Origin: Mycolicibacterium frederiksbergense
GTDB lineage: Bacteria > Actinomycetota > Actinomycetes > Mycobacteriales > Mycobacteriaceae
DNA length: 64,000 bases
Reading direction: 5' to 3'
NCBI RefSeq assembly: GCF_029893345.1
Contig: NZ_JARXVE010000005.1
Span: 186,001 to 250,000 of the forward strand
Position numbers and translations under genes: made by a program. The notes under the pieces were generated by a model. That model did not search any database, had not been told where the DNA came from, and saw only the letters and a list, made by a program, of their open reading frames with translations. Below, piece by piece: positions 35,344 to 43,995 of this stretch. The number at the start of each line of letters is the position of its first letter. Position 1 is the stretch's first letter.

Positions 35344-37716
35344 CTAGCGAGCTCCGGTGACGGCCACGAGCCCCTGCTTGAGCCGCTCCGCCACCAGGTC
35401 CCAAGAAGCTCCCGCAGCCAACTGCCGCGCGCCGGTCTCCCCCAACCGGGACGCCTTCCCCGGATCGGTCAGCAGGTCGATGACGGCCAGGGCCAGGGCA
35501 TCCGGATCAGCCGGCTCGACCAGCAAACCGGACTCCTGATCACGGACAACGCCGGGGATATCCCCCACCCGGGTGGCGACCACCGGCCGCCCCAGGGTGT
35601 GCGCCAGGTGGGCCACCCCGGATTGACTGCTGCGCAGGTAGGGCAGCACCACGCAGCGGGCCCGCGCGAAATACTGCGCGACGTCGCCCACCGCGACATA
35701 GCCGATGTTCATTTCCACGCCGGTGAGGCGAGCAGCCTGGGCGCGCAGGGCCTTGCCGTCGACGTCGGCGCTGAGCGCCCCGGCAATCACCAGCCGGGCG
35801 TCGGGTACCTGGGCGCGGACTTTGGGCCACGCCTCCAGCAGGGTATCGATCCCCTTGTAGGCCGTTATCGTGCCGAAGCACAGCGCAACCGGTGCGGCAG
35901 TGTCGGGACCGTCGACCGCCTCCCGCGCAAAGATCCCTTCATCACCGTGCGGAATCACGTGCACCGCGGCGACCATCGGCCAGGTGCTCGTCAGCACCTC
36001 CTTCGCGGCGTCTCCGAGCACGAACGCCACGTCGAGGTCTCCGTAGGCCAACTCCAGAGCCCCGTTGGTGGCCCGGTCGGTCTTGTACACCCCGTCGCTT
36101 CCCGGTTGCTCGACCAGTACCCGCGGCTCATGGGCTACTAGCGCCAGCACCGTGTGCGGCAACAGTTTTCGCACCGCATGCACCCCCCAGCCATCGGTGG
36201 GGAATCGCCACTCCGACCACAGCACCACATCGGGCCGGGTGATCCACAGATAGCCGATCAGCACCAGCCAGGCTGCGGTGTGCTGCACCGCGCGCACCGC
36301 CCGGCGCGGCCGCCGCCACCACTCCGGGGCATTCGCGCCGGCGGCGGGGTGCCAGGTCGGCAGCAGGCTGCGGACCCGGCAGCGCGGCTCGCGCGAACGC
36401 AGCTCCGGTCGCGGCCCGGTGATCAGCTCGACATCGTCGCCGGCCCGCGCCAACGCCTCCCCGAGTTGCAGCGAAAACTGGAACAGACCACCGGACGGCG
36501 GGAACTCCACCATCGCCACCCGGCGCCCGCCCGCCCCGACCTGGCCATCAGTCACCCGTTGGTACAACGCCTGCAGGCCCGCCACCCAGCTATCCGCGCT
36601 GAAGCGTTCCTCGTAGCGGCGCCGCGCCGCCTTGCTCATCGCCGCCAGCCGCTGGCCGCTGGCTTTCACCGTGGCAGCCATCTCGGAGATCCCCGCGCTC
36701 AGCGCGGCGGGATCCGCTGGTGCAACGAGGATTCCATACTCGTCGTGCACGATGTCGGGAATGCCGCCGACCCTGGTCGCCACGATCGGCCGGGCCGCGG
36801 CTAGCGCCGAGATCAGCGCCGTCGGCAAGGCGTCGGCCAGCGACGGCTGTACGACGAAGTCCGAGGCCGCCAGCAGATCGGCAACATCGGCGCGGAACCC
36901 CAGCACCCTGACCCGTTCGCGCAGCACCGGATCGGATTCGACGGTGGCGCCGATGCCATCGGACAGCGGACCGTCGCCAGCCAGCGCGACGACCAACGGC
37001 AGCTCGGCGGGGAGTAACCGAACCGCCTCGAGCAGGTCGGCATGGCCCTTCTCCGGCCGCATCAGGCTGACACACACAGCCAGTACCGCGCCGTCCGGCA
37101 CACCGATTTCGGCGCGGACGGCGGACCGATCCGAGGTCAGCTGGGGCTCCACCACCCCGTTGGGCAGCAGCACCACGCGGTCATCGGTTCCCGCCAGTTC
37201 CCGATACCAGCGGAGCTGCTCGCTGGACAGGGCGATCACCGCGCTGGCAAGGTGACGCGCCCGCATCGCGAGACCCAACCGCAGCCGGTGCGCCCACGAC
37301 GTCGGCGTATCGATCACGTGCAAGGTCGACACCGACCGCAGGCCCGCCATCCTGGCAGCCACTCCACCGATCAGGTCGGCATGCTTGAGGTGGGTGTGCA
37401 CGACATCCACCGATTCGCGACGCAGGATGCGCGCGACTGCGAACGTCAGCGTGGGGTCGTAGCGTCTGGCCTTCAGCTCGTACACGGTTGCCCCGCATGC
37501 CTGTAGCTGCGGCACCACTCGACGGTCCACGTCGGCCCCGTCGAACGCGTCCGACAATCCGATGACAACCAGCCGCATGCCGACGGCCTGCGCGGCCCGG
37601 GCGAGGTCGACAAGGACCGTCTCCGCACCGCCGGCACCCAGCGAGTGGATCACGTGCGCCACGGTCCACGGCTTCGATTGCCCTGTGCTGTCAACCCGCC
37701 GGCTAGTGCGATGCAT
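35344..37716 (-). CDS. Two fused GT4-type glycosyltransferases
   Basis: The 790-residue protein contains two GT-B enzymes in tandem. The first (about 17-385) starts TVAHVIHSLGAGGAETVLVD and has VVHTHLKHADLIG and VVQPSLADALPTALISALA; the second (about 400-785) starts VAMVEFPPSGGLFQFSLQLG and has VALCFGTITAYKGIDTLLEA and VVLPYLRSSQSG. The usual E-x7-E donor-site pair is not clear in either half, so one module may be inactive or use a different donor. Each would add a sugar to the lipid-linked repeat unit in the cytoplasm. The start overlaps the upstream GT gene by 14 bases. Confidence 0.9.
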   Translation of the reverse strand: MHRTSRRVDSTGQSKPWTVAHVIHSLGAGGAETVLVDLARAAQAVGMRLVVIGLSDAFDGADVDRRVVPQLQACGATVYELKARRYDPTLTFAVARILRRESVDVVHTHLKHADLIGGVAARMAGLRSVSTLHVIDTPTSWAHRLRLGLAMRARHLASAVIALSSEQLRWYRELAGTDDRVVLLPNGVVEPQLTSDRSAVRAEIGVPDGAVLAVCVSLMRPEKGHADLLEAVRLLPAELPLVVALAGDGPLSDGIGATVESDPVLRERVRVLGFRADVADLLAASDFVVQPSLADALPTALISALAAARPIVATRVGGIPDIVHDEYGILVAPADPAALSAGISEMAATVKASGQRLAAMSKAARRRYEERFSADSWVAGLQALYQRVTDGQVGAGGRRVAMVEFPPSGGLFQFSLQLGEALARAGDDVELITGPRPELRSREPRCRVRSLLPTWHPAAGANAPEWWRRPRRAVRAVQHTAAWLVLIGYLWITRPDVVLWSEWRFPTDGWGVHAVRKLLPHTVLALVAHEPRVLVEQPGSDGVYKTDRATNGALELAYGDLDVAFVLGDAAKEVLTSTWPMVAAVHVIPHGDEGIFAREAVDGPDTAAPVALCFGTITAYKGIDTLLEAWPKVRAQVPDARLVIAGALSADVDGKALRAQAARLTGVEMNIGYVAVGDVAQYFARARCVVLPYLRSSQSGVAHLAHTLGRPVVATRVGDIPGVVRDQESGLLVEPADPDALALAVIDLLTDPGKASRLGETGARQLAAGASWDLVAERLKQGLVAVTGAR

Positions 37717-38857
37717 TCATGACCTCCGCGTACAACTCGTGCAACCGTTGCACCCACGCCGGCAACGAGTACTTCTGCTCTGCCAGTTCGCGCGCCGCCT
37801 TGCCGTAGGCCGCGGCTTTCTCGGGATCCCCGATAGTGTCCAACAACGCCTCGGTCAGCGCCGGGACGTCCCGCAATGGCACGAGGCGTCCGGTGACTCC
37901 GTCGATGACGATCTCCCGGGTTCCGCCCGCGTCGGCCGCGACGACGGGGAGTTCGCACGCCCCGGCCTCGATCAACGCCGTGGGCAACGCCTCATCGACC
38001 GACGCCGACACGACGCCGTCGACCGAGCGCAGGATGTCGGGCACATCTTCGCGACGGCCCAGGAGCTGCACCGACCCGCCAAGATCGGCGGCGGCCACCG
38101 CTTTCTCGATATCGGGCCGCGCAGGGCCGTCGCCGACGATCAGCAGGGTCGCACCGGGGTGGACGCGCACCACGCTCTCCCACGCCTGGATCAGGTCGAG
38201 GTGATTCTTGTCCGGTCGCAGCGCGGCCACGACCGCCCACACCGGATCACCGGCGCTGCGCTCGCCGCCTCGCGCGCCGTAACGATCCAGGTCGACCCCG
38301 TTCGGAATCACCCGCCACGACGTGCGGGCCGGGCCGTGCACCCGGGCGTACTCGTCATTGATGTGCTGGGAGACCAGCAGCAGCCGCCCCAACCTGGCTG
38401 GGATCCGCACCGACAAACGCTCTTTGAGCCAGGCACCCCACCCAAGCCGGGGCTGCGGACTCACGTGCAGCGAAGCGACGACCGGCTTGCCGGCCAGCCT
38501 GGCCGCCAGTGGAACCAGGATCGCCGAGTAGTCGAGGTGGGCGTGAACCACGTCCACGGGCGCACGGCGCAGCGACCGTACGAGCCGCACGAAGCCAACC
38601 GGGTCCAGCAGACGGCGCACCGACAAATAGGTGGGAGCCAGACCGGCCTCGGCCAGCCGGCCCGCCATCGCGTCACGGCCCCGCCCCGCCGGGGCAAGAC
38701 TGGCGACCGACAGTCGCAGCGATGCCGGGGCATGCCGGGCCAGTTCGACGATGAGATTCTCGGCACCTCCGAAGCTGAAGGTGTCCAAGATCATCAACAC
38801 CCCGATGGCGGGCGCGGCATCGGCCGGGCTCGCTTCTTCGCGGGTAGGTATCGACAT
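37703..38857 (-). CDS. GT4 family glycosyltransferase
   Basis: The 384-residue GT-B enzyme has the N-terminal glycine loop MILDTFSFGGAENLIVELAR, DVVHAHLDYSAILV, the acceptor/donor hinge RVIPNGVDLDRYG and the E-x7-E motif in VDEALPTALIEAGACELP. It resembles retaining glycosyltransferases of exopolysaccharide loci and of the neighbouring fused protein's first half. It leads a two-gene unit (37703-38857, then 35344-37716). Sugar specificity unknown. Confidence 0.9.
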   Translation of the reverse strand: MSIPTREEASPADAAPAIGVLMILDTFSFGGAENLIVELARHAPASLRLSVASLAPAGRGRDAMAGRLAEAGLAPTYLSVRRLLDPVGFVRLVRSLRRAPVDVVHAHLDYSAILVPLAARLAGKPVVASLHVSPQPRLGWGAWLKERLSVRIPARLGRLLLVSQHINDEYARVHGPARTSWRVIPNGVDLDRYGARGGERSAGDPVWAVVAALRPDKNHLDLIQAWESVVRVHPGATLLIVGDGPARPDIEKAVAAADLGGSVQLLGRREDVPDILRSVDGVVSASVDEALPTALIEAGACELPVVAADAGGTREIVIDGVTGRLVPLRDVPALTEALLDTIGDPEKAAAYGKAARELAEQKYSLPAWVQRLHELYAEVMNASH

Positions 38858-39060
38858 GACCGGCCCTTCTCAGCCATCCTGGGCCACTGATGCGGCCCAT
38901 CGACTGTCGTACGATCCGAGGTTTGCGGATGCATCGACAGCAATGCTGTGGGCAACCGTTTCACCCGACATCCGACGGGCATCACGATACCTTTAAGCAA
39001 CGACTCCATCGCTCGCCGGACCACCTGCCTCCGCCGCGCATTCTGGAAGGAGCAGGCAAC

Positions 39061-40026
39061 GTGATCCGCTCGAACCACGATCGCCCCCCGGTGATCTCCC
39101 GCCTCCGCGCGCGAACGGCACATGCCGGCATCGCCACACTGGTCGCTGGGGCCGCCCTCGCCGCGGCAACCGGTACGACACGCGCCGAGGCGCCGGCATT
39201 CGACACCGGGCCGTTCCAAACACCGATTCCGGCAAACGCGGCGATGGATCCCAACAGTGCTGCGATGGTGGCCCGGATCGCCCGTGAGAACGCGATGTAC
39301 GCCAACATCGTCGAGTTCGGTGTTCCGATCTACACCGCCACGGCGTCCTCGCCGCGCTACACGGTGACCTGCAGGATCACCACGTGGGGGCCGTGTCCGT
39401 TCGCCGGCATGCAGGTCCCCATCCCCGACGGGGCGCGCCCGAGCCCGGGCTCCGATGGCGCGATGGTCGTGGTCGATGAGGCCACCCAACGGTCCTACGA
39501 GTTCTGGCAGGCCACGTTCGCCGACGGGCAGTGGAGCGCCAGCTGGGGCGCGATCAACGACCTGTCCGGCACGGGGTGGGGCGGGAACAGCACCGGCTCG
39601 GGCGCCTCCCGGCTGGGCGGGGTGATCCGGATCGCCGAGATCGCCGCCGGGGACATCCCGCACGCACTGGCCCTCCAGACCGACAGCACCTGCGCCACCG
39701 AATTCCGGGTCCCGGCAGTCAAAACCGACGGGACCTCCACGGGATCCGACTGCATCCCCGAGGGCGCGCGGGTGCGGCTGGACCCGACAGTCAACCTCGA
39801 TAGCCTCAATCTGGCACCGGCGGTGCGCGCGGTGGCACGGGCCCTGCAGCGCTACGGCGCCTACGTCGTCGACAGTGGGGCGGTACCGCTGAGCGTGAGC
39901 TTCGAAATGGATCCCACCGCCACCCCCGATGCGATCGGCAGTGTCTACCAGCGGAACGGTCTGCGCTGGGATTACGACGACCTGCCGGGCATCCCGTATG
40001 ACCGCCTGCAGGTCCTGGCACCCTGA
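39061..40026 (+). CDS. Secreted protein of unknown family (paralogue B)
   Basis: The 321-residue protein starts at GTG 39061, eight bases after AAGGAG, with a basic start and hydrophobic segment (AHAGIATLVAGAALAAATG) that reads as a signal peptide. The mature part is the same 265-residue domain as paralogue A (TPIPANAAMDPNSAAMVARI to DRLQVLAP), without the CBM-like domain and linker. It has conserved cysteines in CRITTWGPCPF and C-x-n-C later, and a GWGGNSTGSGASRLGG loop. It lies convergent to the GT at 40029, two bases away. Function unknown. Confidence 0.85.
   Translation: MIRSNHDRPPVISRLRARTAHAGIATLVAGAALAAATGTTRAEAPAFDTGPFQTPIPANAAMDPNSAAMVARIARENAMYANIVEFGVPIYTATASSPRYTVTCRITTWGPCPFAGMQVPIPDGARPSPGSDGAMVVVDEATQRSYEFWQATFADGQWSASWGAINDLSGTGWGGNSTGSGASRLGGVIRIAEIAAGDIPHALALQTDSTCATEFRVPAVKTDGTSTGSDCIPEGARVRLDPTVNLDSLNLAPAVRAVARALQRYGAYVVDSGAVPLSVSFEMDPTATPDAIGSVYQRNGLRWDYDDLPGIPYDRLQVLAP
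39218..40026 (+). repeat. Inverted repeat copy B (0.8 kb)
   Basis: Inverted partner of 32610-33417. Together they flank about 5.8 kb holding the zinc-ribbon gene and the two GT genes. Recombination between them would invert that segment. Confidence 0.9.
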
Positions 40027-40028
40027 GA

Positions 40029-41021
40029 TCAGCCCACCAACTCTGCGGCCTCGTCGACCACCGCCAGCAGTGCCCGGACGTGGTTGGCGAAGGTGAAACG
40101 GGCCGCGACATCACTTCTGGCCGCCGCGCCCATAGCCTCGACCGCTGCCGCGTTGGCCGGGTCGAATGTCCATGAGATCGCCTCGGCATACGCTTCGGCC
40201 GTCCCTGGTACGACCAGAGCCGTCTCGCCCGCCCGGACATGATCGGCCACGCCGAGCGTGTCGGTCACGATGGTGGGCTTACCCAGCAACATCGCGTTGA
40301 GATAGGTCTGGTGACCGGTCGACCGGCACAGCCCCGCGACCAGCGGGACCACCACGGTGTGGGCCCCCCGGAGCAGCCGCACGAACTCGGCGTGCGGCAC
40401 CGGCGCGGCCGTCACGTTCGCCGGCAGCTCCTGGTGCTGGAGCAGATGCGTCGCGATGACGAACCTGCGATCGGGCAGCAGCCGCGCGGCGTCGACCAGC
40501 GCGGCATAGTCGCGGTGCGAATTGCCGCCCGCGAACACGTAATCGCCGACCGGCGGGGCGGGCGCGCTCAGATCCTCGTCGGTCAGGGTGGCGAAATACG
40601 GGGTGAACCGCACCTTGCCCGCCCCGACCCCCCAGGTCTGTGGGAACACCTCGATCTCGTCTGTCGACAGCGCGGCGTAGCGGACGACGGTCTTATCGGC
40701 GCTGCGCACCAGAAAACGTTCGACCAGGCCTCGAAGTCCGCCATCCGGTTGCCACAGGTCGCCGTACATCACGACGGCCGGCCGCCGCCGGGCCGGAACA
40801 CACAATCCCAGCACCGCGGTGGCCAGGAAGTCGGGCTGGAAGCGGCCCGTCGACGAATCGATCAGGACGAGTGACTCGCCGCGCAACCCGCGCAGCACCC
40901 GCACGAATTGGCGCAACTCGTCGATGAGCCGATGGTCTCGGGGCAATACCGCGATCAGGCGCGACCGCTGCCTCCAGCTCGGATCCCCGTAGTCGAGTGT
41001 GGTCGCAAATGTTTCAGTCAT
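40029..41021 (-). CDS. Glycosyltransferase (GT-B, GT4-like)
   Basis: The 330-residue protein has a C-terminal GT-B half: VGDYVFAGGNSHRDYAALVDA, VTAAPVPHAEFVRLLRGAHT and VPLVAGLCRSTGHQTYLNAMLLGKP, the last matching the donor-phosphate region of GT4 enzymes. The N-terminal half is shorter than usual. It would act on the repeat unit in the cytoplasm. The ATG at 41021 overlaps the stop of the polymerase gene by four bases. Confidence 0.8.
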   Translation of the reverse strand: MTETFATTLDYGDPSWRQRSRLIAVLPRDHRLIDELRQFVRVLRGLRGESLVLIDSSTGRFQPDFLATAVLGLCVPARRRPAVVMYGDLWQPDGGLRGLVERFLVRSADKTVVRYAALSTDEIEVFPQTWGVGAGKVRFTPYFATLTDEDLSAPAPPVGDYVFAGGNSHRDYAALVDAARLLPDRRFVIATHLLQHQELPANVTAAPVPHAEFVRLLRGAHTVVVPLVAGLCRSTGHQTYLNAMLLGKPTIVTDTLGVADHVRAGETALVVPGTAEAYAEAISWTFDPANAAAVEAMGAAARSDVAARFTFANHVRALLAVVDEAAELVG

Positions 41022-43039
41022 GAACCGTTCCTGTTGTCACCGACCATGTTCGGCACGATCCCGCGCCGATGCCGGGGCATCCGGATCGACCTTCGCGTGC
41101 CCAGCGCGGTGATCGCCGCCGTCAGCGCACCGACACTGGCGGCAATCGCGATCCACACCGTGGAGCGCGAATGCCCGCTGCTCTCCTCGACTCCGCCGAG
41201 GTGGCTCACTCGGTACCAGGAATCGGCCCGGAAGTGCGCCAGATTGGCATCGGCCCGCCCCAGCGCCGCATCGAGGGCGGCGTGGGCCGTCTGCGGATCG
41301 CTGCTCGTCACGCTCACCTTGATGGCCCCGCGGACCCGGTCGGCGATGGCCGACACCGAGGGATCACCGCGAGCGATCATCGCCGCATAGGTGGGCAGCA
41401 CCACCTGCCTCGTCCGGACCGCGAATGCGTAGCCGTAGTAGTCCCTCATCTGCTCGGCCGGTATCACCGTGACCATCTGGCTCGCGGTGGCATAACTCTG
41501 TGTGGGTGCAACCGCGAGAACCAGCCCGGCGGCGGCGACGCCCAGGACGGATGCCAGGACGGTCTCCCGGATCCGCGAGGGGTTGAGTCGAAGGCTCGGC
41601 CGGGGCGTGGCGCACCGGGCCGAGCCGAGTGCGCCCGCCAGGGCAAGCACGGTCGCGAAGGTCCGGAAGTACGCGAGGTGCAGGAACACGCTGGCCACCG
41701 ACCATCCGATGATCGCCGCAAAGACCGCGGCCGCCAGGGTCCGCTCCGAGAGCCGCGACGGGTCCGTCATACGCGCGACCCGGAGGCCGACGCAGATGGT
41801 GAAACCTACGACCAGGACGATCCAGCCGAACACCCCGACGACCCCGGTTTCCGCGGCGGCCTGGGCATACAGGTTGTGCGCGGCGTCGGTAGGACCGAGC
41901 ACCACGGTGTCGACGGTGCCCGCGTACCTCGGCAACGACAGCGGATACAGTCCCGGCCCGAACCCGAACAGCGGCCGATCCCGGAACATCGCCCAGGCCA
42001 CCTCCTGGGCGGCGATCCGGCCCAGCACCGACGGGTCGAGAACATAATCCGAACCTGCCCGCGACACATCGGCGACCAGCGCGACCAACCGGTTCCCGAT
42101 ACCTGGGAGCAACACAACCAGCGTCAGGAACGGAAGCGCCATCAGCCCGCGCCGCCGGACCCTGGGCCCGCTTGCCAGCACCCACACCAGCAGCGCGATG
42201 GCGGCGGCGATGATGGACCCCCGCGACTGTGTCAGATACACCCCCGCGAGCAGCGCGAGCAGCGCCGCCGACCAGCCGAGCAGTGCGCGCCGCGACCCGG
42301 CCCGGCCCGCCCGGACCAGCAGCGCCGCGACCAGCGGGAGCCCCAGCACCAGATGACGGCCCCAGAAGTTCGAGTCCGGCACCGGCCCGCCGAACCGAAG
42401 CGTGGTGACCATCTCCCCGTCCGCCTCAGTGACGGTGGCGAACCCGCCGAACGACTCGGTACCGTCGAACCCCACCTGACTGATCACGGTCAGCACCGAT
42501 ATCACCGCAAGCGGAACGACCACGGCCGCGGCGACGGCCCACCAGCTCTCGCTCATCTGCGTCAGCAGCAGCACCACCATGAGGAAAACGCAGTCGGCCA
42601 GCGAGGATTTCAGCACGGCGAGCGACGCGGCGGTGTCCTGACTGCCGAGCGCGGACAGCACCTCGGTGGCCAGGTAACACACGACGAGGGCGGCGCATAC
42701 CGCGGTCCCCTTGGTGAGCCGGCGCCGCAGCTCAGAATCGCGCAGCGCGACCGCCACTGTCACCAGACCCAACCCGAGCGAGGCGTGAAAGACCGGGATC
42801 TTGACATGCTCGGCAACCACCCCGGCCAGATTGGACACCTCGATGGCCACCATGGCGCCGGCCATCACCGCCGGTCGCCAGATCGCATACCAGGCCGCCG
42901 CGGCCACCAACGGCACGCCGACGACGAGGACTGTCACCTTCAACCCGAAACCAACCAGACCCGCCGCGGCCACCCCGGCGATGATCAGGCCAAGTGGGAG
43001 ATGCCGGAGCACGGCCGGCGTCGGCGACTCCGTGGTCAT
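41018..43039 (-). CDS. Wzy-like O-antigen polymerase/ligase with C-terminal PCP-like domain
   Basis: The 673-residue protein has about twelve hydrophobic segments over its first 500 residues, with the long loop typical of Wzy/WaaL proteins (DYVLDPSVLGRIAAQEVAWA, RPLFGFGPGLYPLSLPRYAG, and DAAHNLYAQAAAETGVVG holding the conserved HN). After a further helix, residues about 525-640 read like a periplasmic Wzz-type (PCP) domain (YATASQMVTVIPAEQMRDYY) closed by another helix near SRSTVWIAIAASVGALTAA. It would polymerise lipid-linked repeat units outside the membrane. The ATG overlaps the separate PCP gene by four bases. Fusion of polymerase and PCP-like domain is unusual. Confidence 0.85.
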   Translation of the reverse strand: MTTESPTPAVLRHLPLGLIIAGVAAAGLVGFGLKVTVLVVGVPLVAAAAWYAIWRPAVMAGAMVAIEVSNLAGVVAEHVKIPVFHASLGLGLVTVAVALRDSELRRRLTKGTAVCAALVVCYLATEVLSALGSQDTAASLAVLKSSLADCVFLMVVLLLTQMSESWWAVAAAVVVPLAVISVLTVISQVGFDGTESFGGFATVTEADGEMVTTLRFGGPVPDSNFWGRHLVLGLPLVAALLVRAGRAGSRRALLGWSAALLALLAGVYLTQSRGSIIAAAIALLVWVLASGPRVRRRGLMALPFLTLVVLLPGIGNRLVALVADVSRAGSDYVLDPSVLGRIAAQEVAWAMFRDRPLFGFGPGLYPLSLPRYAGTVDTVVLGPTDAAHNLYAQAAAETGVVGVFGWIVLVVGFTICVGLRVARMTDPSRLSERTLAAAVFAAIIGWSVASVFLHLAYFRTFATVLALAGALGSARCATPRPSLRLNPSRIRETVLASVLGVAAAGLVLAVAPTQSYATASQMVTVIPAEQMRDYYGYAFAVRTRQVVLPTYAAMIARGDPSVSAIADRVRGAIKVSVTSSDPQTAHAALDAALGRADANLAHFRADSWYRVSHLGGVEESSGHSRSTVWIAIAASVGALTAAITALGTRRSIRMPRHRRGIVPNMVGDNRNGS

Positions 43040-43716
43040 AGGGTCGGCGTCTGGCTCACCGCGGATTCGATGTCCTTCTCGCCGAGGTCATTACGCCGAC
43101 CACCGACCGCAGCCCCGTCTGCGGCGTGGCGCCGGCGAGGCCGCTGCGCCCACCGGCTCACCAGCACACCGGCACCACCACCGACCAGGAGTCCGGCCAG
43201 CCCCAGCGCGCCGAACATCTGGGTTCGTCCGGGGGCCGAGGACTGGGCACTGCCGTCGGGGGACGAGACCACCTCGAGCCGGAACGGTCCCGCCGCGCCG
43301 GCCGCCGGGACGAGGGCATCGGACAGCACCTTGTTCAGCGCCGCCTCCGCGGCCGCTGCGGTGGTGGCCTTCATCCGCATCGTGATCAACGTGGTGTCCG
43401 AGATTGCCCCCGCTTCGAATTCGAGCTCGGACTCCGGCACGCCGGCCGCTCCGGCGGCGATACCGAGCCAGTGGCGATCATTGAGAACGATTGATGCCGA
43501 GCGTGTCGCCTGCCCGCGACTGAGCACCTCCCAGAATCCAGGAGCCTGGGTCACCGGCACCTGCTGGGAGGGCAGCATGGCAAGCGTCGCCTCCGCGGTG
43601 TAGCGCGCGGGTTCCCGTCCGGACAGCACCACCGCTGCCACGACACCGGCCAACAGGCCGATCACCGCCAGCAGGGTCGCAACCACCCACGCGTGTGCCA
43701 GTAGCTTTCTGTCCAC
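43036..43716 (-). CDS. Polysaccharide co-polymerase (Wzz/chain-length determinant) protein
   Basis: The 226-residue protein has an N-terminal helix (AWVVATLLAVIGLLAGVVAAVVLSG), an extracytoplasmic segment of about 125 residues (YTAEATLAMLPSQQVPVTQA onward) and a second helix (GALGLAGLLVGGGAGVLVS), then a polar cytoplasmic tail. This is the topology of bacterial PCP proteins that set polymer length. There is no fused or adjacent tyrosine kinase. The GTG at 43716 starts the unit PCP, polymerase, GT. Confidence 0.82.
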   Translation of the reverse strand: MDRKLLAHAWVVATLLAVIGLLAGVVAAVVLSGREPARYTAEATLAMLPSQQVPVTQAPGFWEVLSRGQATRSASIVLNDRHWLGIAAGAAGVPESELEFEAGAISDTTLITMRMKATTAAAAEAALNKVLSDALVPAAGAAGPFRLEVVSSPDGSAQSSAPGRTQMFGALGLAGLLVGGGAGVLVSRWAQRPRRRHAADGAAVGGRRNDLGEKDIESAVSQTPTL

Positions 43717-43995
43717 AGCGGTTCATCCTTCTAGCGTCGGTCGGCCGCATGACTGCGGTGCCGCGGCATCAACCGCCCGGCAGCTGTGACATCGCACTCC
43801 CACAGTGCATCTCGACGAGGCCGCTCGCCCGAGAAACCGAAACCCTAGGGGCGAAACACCGGCAACCACACCGGTCCGCCGAGTCTCGAGGCACGTTTAC
43901 ACTCTAGTGCATAGCTAACCTCAGCCGGCCCCGGCGCGCCCGGGAACGCGCCGCGCAATACAGCAGTAGCCGGTCGTCGATCTCAGGCGCCGCGA
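43717..43995. promoter_or_regulatory. Divergent intergenic region of the polysaccharide locus
   Basis: These 279 bases lie between the PCP gene (minus) and a GT gene (plus) and must carry their promoters. An AT-richer patch near 43896-43920 (TTTACACTCTAGTGCATAGC) is a plausible promoter site for the plus-strand gene. Not resolved further. Confidence 0.4.

Noticed and set aside
41069..43603. An 844-codon open frame on the plus strand over the polymerase and PCP genes
   Set aside because: It is antisense to two well-supported membrane proteins and reads as Arg/Gly/His-rich sequence without domains; long antisense frames are expected at this GC content.
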